A stretch of DNA of 64,000 bases from Sorghum bicolor (Eukaryota; Streptophyta; Magnoliopsida; Poales; Poaceae), in NCBI RefSeq assembly GCF_000003195.3, contig NC_012872.2, forward strand, positions 50,759,695-50,823,694. The letters run 5' to 3'. The notes beneath the pieces were generated by a model that saw nothing but the letters and a program-made list of their open reading frames with translations, was not told the origin of the DNA and did not search any database. The position numbers were made by a program, and so were the translations under genes. Shown in pieces: positions 33,701-50,011 of this stretch; position 1 is the first letter of the stretch, and every line of letters begins with the position of its first letter.

Positions 33701-35834
33701 CACGATCGCGGCGGTTCGGAGAGCGCAGCTGTTGTACTTCGGGTGCAGCGAGGTGGTGGTTATGCTTGGTTGCGCGGCTTCGTCATTGGCCGGTGCTCGG
33801 CAAGATGTAGCAAGGCGATCATCGGCTCAAGGTGGCTCCAGCGTTGCGGCTTCCGTGGAAAGGTGCAGCAGGTCCGGGGCCTCCCTGTGACAGTGGTAGA
33901 ACACGGCACGAAGGCCGGTCTCAGGTAGGAGCACATCGACAAAGTGAAAAGGGATGGCTTGGGGTTTCGGTTACTCACTGGCGACAGCAAGGAGCCCCGT
34001 GTGAGGTGGTACCGCTGCTGCACGTTCTGGCTCGGTGGAGGGAGGTGTTCGCGATCACCATGGGCGTGGTGACCGCGGCAAGCTCGGCATCGAGGGCTTC
34101 GGCAGCGTCAGTGCTGGGCGGCTCTGTCTCGGTGCGTGGCCGGGGCGAGGTCGGTGCCCAAGGTGCCGGCTTGGACCACGAGCTCGGCGCGGCAGGGGCT
34201 TGGCGATGAGGACCTGGGGTCGCTGCTGGTGCGGTCGCAGGGTGAGGTCGCAGGGCCTTGACGTCGTGCTCGCGGTTCGCTGCTGCTCGGCGCTTGGTGT
34301 CGGGGTCGCGGGCGAGGGCGCACGGCGTCGCGGGGCTTGCTGTCGACACCGGCGCGGTCGGCTCGGTGGCGGGGTCGCGGGCGAGGGCGCCGTTGTTCCG
34401 GGCAGCGGGCTCGACGTCGTCGGGCGAGGCCGTGGCGCAGCAAAGACGTGGACGCGTCGAGGCTCGACGCCGGGCTCGGTGAGGCCGTAGGCGACGTCGC
34501 GGGGTCGGGGCTCGGCGCGGCGAGGGCGAAGCTTGACGCGGTGACCATGGCGAGGACGGGGACGCGTCGGGGCGAGGTCGCAGCCACGGTCGCCGGGGCT
34601 CGGCGCGGCGAGGGTGGCACCGAGGGCGCGGCTGATGGCGACGTGCGCGCGTCGGCCTAGGACTCGGAGCAGGGGCGTGGCTGAGGCGCGGGCGACGTCG
34701 TGGCCGCGGTTCTGCTGCGGCTCGGCGGCTCGGCATCGCGGCAGGGGCGTCGAGGTCGCCGGGCGAGGGCGCGGAGCTCCTGCTGGGGCTTGGCGCGCGG
34801 TTCTGGGGAGGGAGACGGCGGCGGCTGGGGATGAAGCAGGGAGCGGCGGCGCTGGGTGGAGGGAGCAGAGGAGAAGGGAGAGGTGGCGGCTGCTGCTGCT
34901 TTATAGGTGCCGTGAGCTAGGGTTTCGGGGTGGCCGTCCATCCTCGGCGTCCGTGCCGTGGGCGGGCCGCGTGGCGCGAATCCAGGAGGGGCACGGGCAT
35001 CGGGGCGCTGGGGCGCGGGTGCGGCCTTGCCCACCCTGGGCGGTGGCGGCGGCTCTGCGCTCCAGGGTAGGGGAGGGGCGCAGGGGGCGCTGCCTGGGCC
35101 TTGGGACGGTGGGGAGGGGAGCGAGCTGGGCCGATGGGGAGGGAGCGCGAGGCGGGCCGAGGAGAGGAGGCAGGGAGCTGGGCCGCGAGGCTGGGTGGCG
35201 AGCTGGGCCACAGTGCCGCCGTGGGCTGGAATGAGAGGGAGAAAGAAAAGAGTTGGAGCCCAAGGAAAGAAGATTTCCTATTTATAGATAAAGAAATTTG
35301 GGATTAGGTTCAAAGGATTTTTAAAGAGGGGATTGAGAGGGGAATTTCGGGAAGAGTTCAAAAGAATTCAAAGGAGTTGAGACGTACTCCAACAGAAAGA
35401 TTGAGAAGGAATTCGCTTCGCCTTTGAGATAGGCTCAACGGAGATTCGGAAAAACTTTGCTACGGATTTGCGCACTCCAAAAAGGAACTCAAAACCCTAT
35501 ACATGACCCAACTCAAAACGACTCTCGAATAGAAGCACTCGTCTACAATCAAATCTACATGAATGCGACGATTTGTTAGCAGGTTAGGATCGTGTTAGAT
35601 CTAAAAACTATATGCTTCACACAATTACAGGAAAATTTTTAAAAAGCTCGTATTTTTGGTTTACGTAAAAATCTGGGATGTTACAGTAGCTTCATGTATT
35701 TTGGACCCTAAAAATTTTGTTATTTTAGATGGAACTAAACACATCCATAAAAAAAATTGGCATTTTGTTCATCATTTCAAAGTACTTATTATTTTATATT
35801 TTCCATTCCACGGGAAACTAAACACACTATATTT
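30711..35834. mobile_element. Non-autonomous DNA transposon split by a solo LTR
   Basis: The left end agtctgtttagttccc (about 30713) and the right end gggaaactaaacacact (to about 35834) are inverted repeats of the type seen in many grass hAT-like MITEs. They now stand about 5.1 kb apart because a 4.8 kb solo LTR inserted between 30859 and 35685. Without it the element would be about 290 bp. Confidence 0.55.
30859..35685 (-). mobile_element. Solo LTR, 4827 bp, exact 5-bp target duplication
   Basis: Bounded by TG (tgaaacgacctagatttgcc) and CA (aatctgggatgttaca) and flanked by gtagc at 30854-30858 and 35686-35690. No second LTR, primer site or polyprotein is seen inside, so this is a solo LTR left by intra-element recombination. 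Read on the minus strand it starts TGTAACATCCC, like long gypsy LTRs. Region 34000-35230 is extremely GC-rich with degenerate gcggggtcgcgggcgagg units; long open frames there in several frames reflect composition, not genes. Region 31490-32400 matches, inverted, the solo LTR at 50012-52004. Confidence 0.8.
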
Positions 35835-36300
35835 GCATGAGTCGTTTTATTTGGATTAGATTTCATTTTTGTAATCAGTATTCGATGGAATAAAAATGTT
35901 TAAACCGTGTCGGAGCTACAGCTGTAGTTACGTGCTGATCTGAGCCGTTCGGAACCAACCAACGGTCGCGGCAAATTGTCGTGACTGTTTGCTGCGGCCT
36001 TGTCGGAACACTAGCCTCACCGCTCGCTCAGCGGCCGCCGCGGCAGTTTCTGCTGGTGCTGGCTCTCGTCCGCCGCAGTCTCCGCTGGCTGCGGCTTCAC
36101 GGACGCTCCCTGTCCTCCTCCTCCTCCTCCTCCTCCTTCCTGATCGAACCCGCTTTATCTCCGTCAGCCGGACTCGCCGAATTCTCCAAACCCTAGCGCC
36201 AAAATCCCCACTCCGGTAGCCGCAATCGGAGCCGGATTCTCTCGGTTTCCGGCTGGCGCCGGTATCGCGTGCGTCTGCGCATGATGCAGCGAGCGCGCTC
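35835..36300 (+). promoter_or_regulatory. Promoter and 5' UTR of the zinc-finger/GDH gene (inferred)
   Basis: Upstream of the ATG at 36301. It includes a (CTC)n/(CCT)n tract at about 36114-36140 and a leader-like caaaccctagcgccaaaa at about 36187-36205. The upstream limit is a DNA transposon end at about 35834, so the proximal promoter is short or partly transposon-derived. Confidence 0.45.
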
Positions 36301-41123
<4,823 letters not shown>

Positions 41124-42136
41124 TTAGGCCTTTGATTCTGTCAAGAAGCTTCAACTGGAGCTTCCTGCAACTGCGAGGAGGAAAAAAAAATCTTCTGATG
41201 ACTAGAAGTGTTTCGATGCTTAAACCTTGAGTAGTGCTGCACAAATCATGAAGCGCTACAAAACAGGGAGTAACTGGGATTCATTCACCCTTGTTTATGC
41301 TAGAAATGTGTACAACTAAGGTGCCGGAAAGAAAGCCAGTTTTGTGGTTCAATTAAGAAGAGCTGAGGATGTAGATCACCGGAGTATCATCCATTGTTAT
41401 GTACGTAAATGTCAATGGAAGGTTGATAGGAAGCAACTCATTTGCATGCAAAGCCTATAGTCGCACCAACATCTTTAACACCAAATTGATTTCATTAAAT
41501 TTCCTATAAAATATGTTCTGATAGTGTATTTATTTGAACTTATAAATTTAATATATTTTTCTAAACACCTTTAAAATAGAGAAGATTGGCATATAGGATG
41601 AAAAAAAGTTAAAAGTGACACAATTTGGAACGGAGGGGAGGGACTAGCATTATTAGATCTACCACTGACACGATTTATGTATCATTACATTCCCATGTCC
41701 ATCAAATACACGAAGGCTAGTACTTTGGGTATTTTTTGCCCCGCATGCTTCTCAGGAACCAGGGTCCGCAAATTTGAGAGATCTTTAAATTTTTTAGAGA
41801 TTGGAGTTTTGAATATCTTTCCATAAATTACTATAAAGTTTTGTCCCAAGCATGCAACATGCTCCACAAGGCAAAACACACATGTAATAGCCGATCAAAA
41901 ATACAGTAAATTATACAGCCAAGTATTAGGCAGCTTGATCTTCTAATTCCTTCAGCTTATATATTAATGAGCCCACAGCCACTTGATAGAGCTTGAAAGC
42001 ATCCATTCAGATACAACCAAATGATGAGAAGCATCACAAAATAGTGGGCTCTAGAGCTACACTTGCAACATATAACCACATTTGGCTTCCTAAGGTAAAG
42101 CTGTGCCCGAAAAGGTACTTTGTTTGGCCTCGAAGG
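41124..42136. other. Convergent 3' ends and intergenic spacer
   Basis: Contains the 3' UTR of the GDH-like gene (from 41124) and the 3' UTR of the RWD gene on the minus strand (up to 42136). Around 41540-41640 there is a Stowaway-like end (caatttggaacggaggggag) without a clear partner. No other gene is visible. Confidence 0.5.
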
Positions 42137-44651
42137 TTAAGCTGTTGACTTCCCTGATTGTTCGGCTAAGTAATGCTCAAGCATGTCCTCTTCATCGTCT
42201 GTAACAAATTAGGGCAACATGTATTGTAAGATAGGTTGCACTGGCAAAGTACATCTAATGTCATAAACAAAGAGTTTTCCAGAAGTTTTACCTTCAAAAT
42301 CCTCATCAAATTCAATGTCTTCCTCCTCTTCTTCATCTTCATCAGCAACTGTGCTTGCTCCTTTCTGAAAAGATGGTTTCATGTAAAGTAAAACTTAAAA
42401 GACATGTACGTAGATCCAACACACACATGGATTCATGTGAATAACTGAATGAAAGTGCATCCAAACAAGCCTTAAGAGAAAGGGTTTTATTATCTGGGAT
42501 AACGAACCACTGCATGCCTTCCACTTTCAAAATACTGCCGTCCTGTGAGTTTCTTTTCCTTTGGGGCTGTAAGAGCTGAATCTGGCATAAGTCTGCATGC
42601 CCAGAAAATGCAAAAGATCATCTAAGCACACATTTGGTTACTTATATAATATATGGGAATCAAACACCATTATATGGCAGATGTCACAAGTAAACAAGAG
42701 ATTCCATGTGATCATCGAGAAAAACTTAATATGTAAACAAATAGGAAGTTTACTTAGCACGCTGTAAGGCCAGCTCAGCTTCAAAACGTTCTCTCCAAGC
42801 CAGAAAGCTCTCCACAGTAACAGCTTCACCATGTGGTATAATAACCTAGCATGCAGACCAAATACTTTTCATCAGTTATAAATTATACTTAAAGGGAAAT
42901 AATCCATGATAGCATGATACAATATGTAACTTTGAAATTTGATTGCGTAAGTGGCTCAGTAGGACACAACCAAATGACCAATCAAGCACTAAATTCCAAA
43001 AATGCAGCATCCAGCAGGACTCTAAACAAAACCACCAAAAGGTGGTCTCAGATTGAGAAACCAACCATACCAGAACAAGCATGGATTAATTTCACGAACT
43101 ACAGATAATTCAAAGTCTTTTTTCTTTCTTTTTTTTCTTTCTTTTTTAGTTTCTGCGGGGTACGTCTCCACTTCCTAGAGCTGAACCCAGTTCCTACAGT
43201 TCACAGAAAGGAAATGCAGAACAGACAAGTGAATAGGTGTATACCTCCTCTTCTTCCGCTTCAGTTTCTTCAGGTTCCTCATCACCACCATTCTGACCAT
43301 ACTTCTCACTTAGCCACTCTTTGGCTGATGAAACAAGAGTGTAGACCATAGCCATGCCAAGATTCTCTGTTGCCTAAATGATGGGATACTCAACAGAATA
43401 AAATGTGACATGTCAGGTGACTGATAAGTGATAATGTGAGGAACTCACAAGTCACAACCAATTAGAAACTTCTAACATGCTCTGGTCACTGATAAGACTT
43501 GAATTAATTCACATGACCTTTCTACAAGTTCTCTGCTATATAAGACTATAAAATACTAATTGTCCATGCTTTTTTGGTTCAATGCGGATTATTTTAGCTA
43601 AAAAAGAATTGTTTCACACTTTCACTTTCGCACAGTTAAACATTTATAGCTATGTCGGATTGACGCCAAACTTGGAGTTGGGTATTTTGCATACCTCTTG
43701 CTCAAGCTTTTCCTTCAGGGATGTAAGATCATGTGGTTTAATCCCTCGTACACTGCACGGATATGTTCCGATCCAATGCAAGAATTAGACAATCAGCATT
43801 CAGAACACATCTTATGCCGAAATAACCATGAACCGAAACCAAGACTAGAATTTAATGGCAGAACCTTTTTACATTCAGTAGCGGAGGTTCATCAGGGTAC
43901 TTCTCAGTGTGCGCAAAAATCAGGGCCAGTTGAACTGCAAATTAAAGCCAGAAAGCAATCCAGTATATGCATGATGTTCTAGAACATTGAGAGTCGATTG
44001 ATAATCACAATCATATATGTGCATATCTACAATTTTAGTTTTACCTGGGACATAAGCTGACTCATCAAAATCATCATCCTGCCAGTAGTAGTAAAAAGAA
44101 AATCAGTGTTTTTTTAGGAAATCAGTAGCATATTTGGAAAATAAACATCAAAAGAGCCTAATTCAATTCACTCTGAACTCCCTAAAGATTAAATGCACAG
44201 CTCTCAACCTTGCCACATTCCTCACTGGAACACATGGAGTTCTAACAAAGTGCAGCCATATCACACACTCACGCTGCAGTCGGTTAGAAGTTACCTGAGG
44301 AGAGAGTAGGATCTGGAAGCACCGGGCGGTGGTGGCGATCCCACTCTCACTTGGGTCGATCTCTGCATCAGCACCAACACACAACGTAACAACGATCAGA
44401 TTTGGACAAGAAATTGGAATCCACAGCATGAGTCCCCAAAACAAAAAAGCTTGGTGGAAGCAGTAAAACCCTTGATGTCGTCCATGAGGATGGCCTGCAG
44501 CGCCTCCACCTCCATATCCTGCTCCTGCTCGTAGTCTTCCCGCGCCGCCCATCGCAACCATACACACACAAGCAAAGACGCGGTTAGCAGCAAGAGCAAA
44601 GCGGAGGAAGGAAGGAAAAAGGGGCTTCAGGATTTGGTTCGTACCGGCCAT
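42137..44651 (-). CDS. RWD domain-containing protein (RWDD1/DFRP2-like)
   Basis: Eleven exons on the minus strand: 44651-44645, 44535-44470, 44362-44295, 44078-44045, 43934-43865, 43752-43695, 43373-43245, 42845-42754, 42592-42508, 42364-42292, 42198-42137, about 247 aa. All introns are GT-AG. The first coding exon contributes only 7 nt. The N-terminal RWD domain (about 1-115) starts MADYEQEQDMEVEALQAI and contains the hallmark YPDEPPLLNV. An acidic linker (EEPEETEAEEEE), a WRERFEAELALQRAK helix, an LTGRQYFESGRH motif and a very acidic C-terminus follow. Members of this family (RWDD1, yeast Gir2) bind DRG-type GTPases and modulate Gcn1/Gcn2 signalling in the cytosol; that role here is inferred from homology. 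Convergent with the GDH-like gene. Arabidopsis At1g51730 is, from memory, the counterpart. Confidence 0.92.
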
Positions 44652-44934
44652 GATCGGTGCTGCTGGTGCCGACGCTGCTTGCTGCACTTCGGCTTCCTAC
44701 GGGGAAGGCGAGGACAGGACCTCTGCGGCGGCGCGGTGGAAGATTTGAGATAGGCGGGCGCACGGCGGCGGCTGCGTGCGTCGCCGGAGGAGGGGAGGTG
44801 CGAGTCGGAAGAGGAAGGAACTAGGATGGCTCGCTCTCGCTCCACTGTGGATGGGCCAGTCCACTAATGGGCCCAGGCCCACAAAACTGGCAGTCCACTA
44901 ATGGGCCCAGCCCAGTGACAGGTGCTTACCTAGC
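44652..44934 (-). promoter_or_regulatory. RWD gene promoter with duplicated site II (GGCCCA) block
   Basis: A 20-bp block cagtccactaatgggcccag is present twice, at 44857-44876 and 44891-44910, and the first copy is followed by aggccca. TGGGCC/GGCCCA boxes are known TCP-bound site II elements in promoters of translation and housekeeping genes, which fits an RWDD1-like protein. The 5' UTR of the RWD gene lies between 44652 and about 44830. Confidence 0.6.
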
Positions 44935-45250
44935 GTGCATCTCCCCCGACCAGCGTATCGCTCGCTGCCACGCGCGACGCGCCGCCATCGCATTCTCCCT
45001 CCCGTTGTTTCGCCGACACTCCTTGCCCGCCTAGAGCGAACAGCCGGCGCTGAGCTGCTTCTACGGCAAAAGCGGCCGGTGCTGGGGATCGTCTCCGGAA
45101 AAAGCAGCCGGCGCTGGGCCTCTTCTCCTGCAGAAAGCGAACCGGCGGCGAGGCCCTTCTCCAGCAGAAAGCGAACCGGCGGCGAGGCCCATCTACAGGC
45201 TACAGCAAAGAAACGACCGGCGGTGAGCCTGTTCTCTAGGAAGTAAGATC
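44935..45250 (+). repeat. GC-rich tract with ~40-bp tandem units
   Basis: Units around gcgaaccggcggcgaggccc recur at about 45135-45155 and 45172-45192, with diverged copies before (agcagccggcgctgggcctc) and after (acgaccggcggtgagcctgt). It is open in both directions, a result of GC composition. No domain is recognised. It could be a leader exon of a transcript divergent from the RWD gene. Confidence 0.45.
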
Positions 45251-47188
45251 TAATCATCCAAATCCCCGCTGCTATCCCTTCTTTTCTTGTATGCTTCTTT
45301 GGCAAAAAGCAACCCCAGACATCCCCGCATTTCGTCATTCCCTGCTTCATCTCGGTGGCCATGGTGATCTGCAGTCCCCTTCTTTGTTTAACATCTGATC
45401 TTGCTTTTCTCTCTCCCTCTTCATCCATCCAGAACGTAGAATCATGTCGGAAAGTGGAGAAAATACAGATGAATTGCTGAATTAGGTTGTTACATAAGTT
45501 ATATACTAAACTCTCCCAAATTTCTATTTGTCGATCTTATTGAACTTACTGTTACTTTGTTATTCTATAAATGGTTATTAGTGTATTAAAATATACTGCT
45601 ATGTTCCGTATCATTTTTTTACAATATCATAACCGCATGTCCTATACTTATTGTATATCCGTATCTGGGCAACATAGCTCAGAACCTCATCAGTTTGGTT
45701 GGGTGTGGGCAAGAGGGGGAGGGTGGAGGCAGAGGTGGTTGTAGGAGGTATGTCCTTTGGTAGGCATTGGGGGGCTTCCACTGTGAGAGAGAAGATCATT
45801 GGCCTCATGGCATGATGGGCCGGACATCAAGGTCGATGCTGTCGTCTGGGTGTGGCGTCGCAACTGGTCTTGGTGAGTGGGACGGATCCTTGGCACCAAA
45901 GAGCTGAACAAGTACCACATTGTCCTACTGAGCTCCACTGGCACGCCCATCTAGCTTCTAGGCTGTCGCGATGGCATCATGTCCATACAACCCTATGCCC
46001 TTCAAGATTTCAACTTACCTGTCATGTTAATCAGTTAAATTTCCCTACATTCCTGTGTTTTTCCAGTTTTTCAGTGTGCAGATACAATTGGTTCTGGTGA
46101 TCCATGGCAGATGCTATATTTTCTGGATACTTGCATCCACATCCATACCTTAGAGATGATAAGGGTGTTTGCAAATTAGCTCTAGTGAATTGTTCTTGCT
46201 ACCCATAGTGGTAGTAGTAAGAGTGGCCTCCCTAGTTGCCTCCATGATGGGAGAGCTATCAGAAGGATCATTTAGGTGATGTGCTTAATGCTTTCTATCT
46301 ATGCCAATGGGGAAAGGTATTATTAATTTCTTGAAAAATAAGAGGTGTAGATTACAATTTTGTGGAGATGTCAATATCTTACATTAGCATATATGCTCCA
46401 AGTGTCGTGTATCTTAGAAATGTGGTGATGCTAAGCAACTGACTATACAAACTGATTTCTAAACTTTATTGGGGTGAAGTTCTTTGATTTGGTAATTTGG
46501 TCTTTTCAAGTGTATAAATATTCTGTATTTCAATGTTCAGGTGGATTTTCCCAAAAGCACACTTTTCAAATATTAATGTTTATATCACTTCATATTTAGA
46601 TGTTCCCCCCTCTTTTCTAGCTAACTGTGAAAATATTTATCTCACTGCTATTTCGAACTTTATCACAGTGATTAGTATAATCTCGAGAAGTCTAAACGCG
46701 TGAAGCCATTTTGGTGTGGACAATTTGACGAATGTATAGAAAATGTCAAGGTTGGGCTAGTGTTTAAAAGACGACATATACAATGAAGAGAAATACACTC
46801 ACAGAGAGAAGGCCATTCTTCATGCCCTTGAAATTGAGAAATCCCAGCAACCACTCAAAGGTAACAATCTCAAAGAGCGCATTTTGTATTCCAGATTTAG
46901 CAGCCAGCTCATTTAGTTGAGTATGTAGCTTTGTATTCTTCCTTTTAATCTTGTATTTCATTGTAAATTTTTATATGCAAATCAGTGAAAGTAATACCAA
47001 ATCTTATGTATTACCCTCTGAACTTCCATAGGAAGCATAGACCAAATATTTAACTGTTCTTTTTGTCAGGGCATTTGAGTACTTGTGGATCTTCTGTATC
47101 CATAAAGGATCAGATCTCAAAACCCATTGGTCAAACTACTGAATGTAGTAAGCAGGGCATATCTTATATCTGAGATCGTAGATCCAAG
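45251..47188. other. Spacer without a confirmed gene
   Basis: AT-rich sequence with short open frames on both strands. One minus-strand stretch (46764-46961, reading KYKIKRKNTKLHTQLNEL) has coding-like composition, but I recognise no family. Splice signals linking this region to the ORF at 47189 were not established. Confidence 0.35.
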
Positions 47189-47755
47189 ATGGAAATCATT
47201 GGCTTTGTCACCCCTATTGGTCCTTTATCTGAAGAAAACCACAAGAGCGATGAGAATTTGGTGCCACTGGAGTGTGAAGGGACAATGGAATGCAATGCAC
47301 AAGACAATGATGCTGTTGGGTTGGATGCAAGAGTGGAAGGTGTTGTCTGTGAGCCCACTGACCTTCAGAAAAATATACAAGTTTATGATGTTGAGTTGAC
47401 TGTTCTAGGAAACTACACAGGTCACGGCTTGCCCCTTGATTTCCTTGAGAGTAAAACGACTGGTGAACCCATTAAGGGCTACCCTGTTGATGTGGATGTT
47501 TTAGAGGATTGTTCTTCAGCAAGTATTCATGATCACCTCCCAGTGATTAGGAGAATTGGGAAGAAGAGGCTGAGACGCGGACATGATGGAAGATGGATGA
47601 AGAGGACCCCACTACGTTTTCCGGCTGTGTCCACAGCTGTGCGTGCCGTGTCCACCGCTGCGCAGACAAAAAAGAACTCAAACGAGGACCCAGTATTTGA
47701 GGAATGCTCCCTTCTATTGACTCTAGCTGCGAAAGCCTCCCTGCTGCATACATGA
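47189..47755 (+). CDS. Unrecognised ORF, 188 aa; possible last exon or gene fragment
   Basis: An open frame with a normal plant-like codon pattern. Features: an acidic N-terminal half, then GYPVDVDVLEDCS and HDHLPVIRRIGKKRLRRG, which gives a strongly basic patch (about residues 125-145), then a Ser/Ala/Val-rich stretch and a hydrophobic end (CSLLLTLAAKASLLHT). No conserved domain is recognised. The basic patch could be a nuclear signal or part of a DNA/RNA-binding protein. The ATG is not preceded by an obvious promoter, and coding-like sequence extends a little upstream in other frames, so this may be the 3' exon of a larger or broken gene. It lies about 2.5 kb from the RWD gene on the opposite strand. 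Confidence 0.4.
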   Translation: MEIIGFVTPIGPLSEENHKSDENLVPLECEGTMECNAQDNDAVGLDARVEGVVCEPTDLQKNIQVYDVELTVLGNYTGHGLPLDFLESKTTGEPIKGYPVDVDVLEDCSSASIHDHLPVIRRIGKKRLRRGHDGRWMKRTPLRFPAVSTAVRAVSTAAQTKKNSNEDPVFEECSLLLTLAAKASLLHT

Positions 47756-48540
47756 AGACCCCTAGGAGCCGCAGTTGATTCCAGCAGCATGGGAGTATCA
47801 TATGAGAATGACTGACCATTTTTTTTCTGGTTCATGTGGCTCACCTTTGCCCCTTACACCTGAGGCGAGGTCGACCAGGAGCTGCACTTCTTTGTACTTA
47901 TGTTCTGCCTCCCCTCTGTGCTCCTGTGCGTTCGGTTTAGTTCAGTTGTGAGGATAAGTTGGGCTATTTATGGTTGTAAGAACATGGAAGATCGAATTTT
48001 ATTTTAATCTCAGCTGGGTTGCACGATACACAGCTGTTTCGATCTTTTCTGTTGGAAATTAGGGATGTACAGTGCTGTTGACTTTGTTGAGCTCCACATA
48101 ACTTGGAGCTGATTTAAGAGATCACTCATATAATGAGTTATTTAGTGTAGTTTTGTATGTCTCCCCTACAGTATTAGTTCCTCTGTGTTTTCGTTGCTTG
48201 GAACAAACATTGGTCAAACCTTAAAAATTACAACATAAATAACTACCATTACATTATTCAGTTTGAAAACATGATAGTTTAAAATATAACTGTAATTTTA
48301 TATGCCTGGATTTGTATTCAAAATACTTGTAATATCTATTATGTTTGAAGGATTTTAAATATATATATTCTAGAAAAAAATTAGTGGTTAGAGAATACAA
48401 GATTTCTTCATCTGTCCTGAAATATAAGGTATCTAAACATTCAAAATTTGTCCCAAATTATGAAGGATTCTATTTAACCCTCCAACTTAGTTTAAAACGG
48501 CAACATTCATATGCGTACTGATCATAAATTCTTGAGTAAA
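47756..48540. other. AT-rich intergenic stretch
   Basis: Likely begins with the 3' flank of the preceding ORF. From 48400 on there is a Stowaway-like remnant (catctgtcctgaaatataag). No gene seen. Confidence 0.4.
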
Positions 48541-49395
48541 ATACACTTGTGGCCCCTAAACTTTATAGAGGGTGTCATCTAGATCCCCAAACTTCTAAAA
48601 TGCATATCTTGGTCCTTAAACTTGGCACATGGTATGTCATATGTCCAAATGGATCTAGGCTAGACTCGTTAGACCCTAAACTTGGCAGTATGTCATTTAG
48701 GTCTCTAAACGTTCACACATATGCATACATAGATTAAAATATATCAAAAATATATATAATAAACATTTCAATAACTAAAATATAAAGAATTAATATGATT
48801 AGCCATATTAAAACTAACATTTATATCATTAATAATAATATAATCATATAATGTTACTAGTCACAGTGATAAGTTTTAAATAGTTTAAATTATGCATAGT
48901 TTTGTTATACTAAAATTGATATTATTTACATTACTAATTAATCATAAATATAAGTTTTAGATGACTTTACAAGGTCCTTTGTTATTTATGGATACTGATA
49001 TGTCAGGTATTTGATAATTTTTTTGGAATAAGAACGTGAAATTGGATATAGAAAATTATAGAAATAGTATATGGATGCATCCACTTAGTACCTAGATTAG
49101 ACGAATGCGGATATGAATATCCATATTGACACTAAGATAAATACAGATACCAGACCTGTGATGTAGCATGGGCCTAGTTCATATATGCGGATGTGAATTT
49201 TGAAAGTTTAGAGACCTAGATGACAGAGTCTGCAAGTTTAGGGGCTACTCTTGCATCACTTGTGCCAACGTGGACTGACACATCAGCAAACAGGTCGTAT
49301 GGATCCGTTTGGACTTGTGACATACCATGTGCCAAGTTTAAGGACTTGGATGTGTATTTTAGGAGCTTGGGGACCTAGATGACCACCACTCTTAT
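48541..49395. mobile_element. Long-TIR non-autonomous DNA element (~855 bp)
   Basis: Left-arm sequences around cccctaaactt, gtcatctag, ttaaacttggcacatggtat and aggtctctaaac are matched in inverted orientation on the right (49175-49260 and 49300-49390). The right arm's segment order is shuffled relative to the left, so the arms look composite. The inside is AT-rich and non-coding. Superfamily is uncertain (MULE-like or CACTA-derived). Confidence 0.6.
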
Positions 49396-50011
49396 TTCTA
49401 CTAAACTGGGTATATGTCCCCCTAAGAAGAGTAGTTGTCTCACATTCACATGCCAATGCTGGGTCCATTGGATTGCAGGATTTCAAGATGAATATCAGGA
49501 TCCTAACAACCTTGTTCATTGATAAGAATCCTCGGAAGATGTACCGATAAAATAGTAAAAGATGTTTGGGCTTATTGTTTGAGGGTTTAGTAGTTGATCA
49601 TTTTCTAGTGAAATCTGATTATTGAGTGGTAGCATTATTAGGTACATTGTAGGAAATGATATCAAGAGTATTTGATGTTAACTAGATTTGTAGGATGTTT
49701 GGTTCAAAGAATGGCTCTTGAAAGTACCATGATGCCTAGAGGATTGAAGTAGGCAACTTAAAATCTACTTCAAAATTATGGTCTCTAATTTTCAATTAGT
49801 CAAAACATATATAATAAAGTAATATATCTAGACCAATTAAGATTTTGTTAGGTGTGTTTCTATCTCTACCCAAATTGTCAATTCCATTCCGGTGAGCATT
49901 CCGGTTTGTTGTTTGGAATGGAATGTTTTGGTGCTAGGCAATACTAGTGTACCGTTCCGGACATAATAAATAATATGTACATTTACATAATTAAATTGGT
50001 TTAATACATTG
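49396..50011. other. AT-rich intergenic stretch
   Basis: No gene, RNA or clear repeat seen. It ends with cattg (50007-50011), one side of the target duplication of the solo LTR that follows. Confidence 0.4.

Noticed and set aside
33832..35307. Many long overlapping open frames on both strands in a GC-rich block
   Set aside because: The block lies inside the 4.8 kb solo LTR, is built of degenerate gcggggtcgcgg-type units and is open in up to five frames. The Arg/Pro/Ala-rich translations show no domain, so this is composition rather than genes.
30859..35685. Full-length retrotransposon rather than solo LTR
   Set aside because: No internal LTR copy, primer site, polypurine tract or polyprotein motif was seen, while TG...CA ends and an exact duplication fit a solo LTR. 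A self-alignment would settle it.
44163..44687. 174-aa minus-strand frame over the start of the RWD gene
   Set aside because: It runs through introns; the RWD exons at 44535-44470 and 44362-44295 with GT-AG borders explain the coding sequence better.
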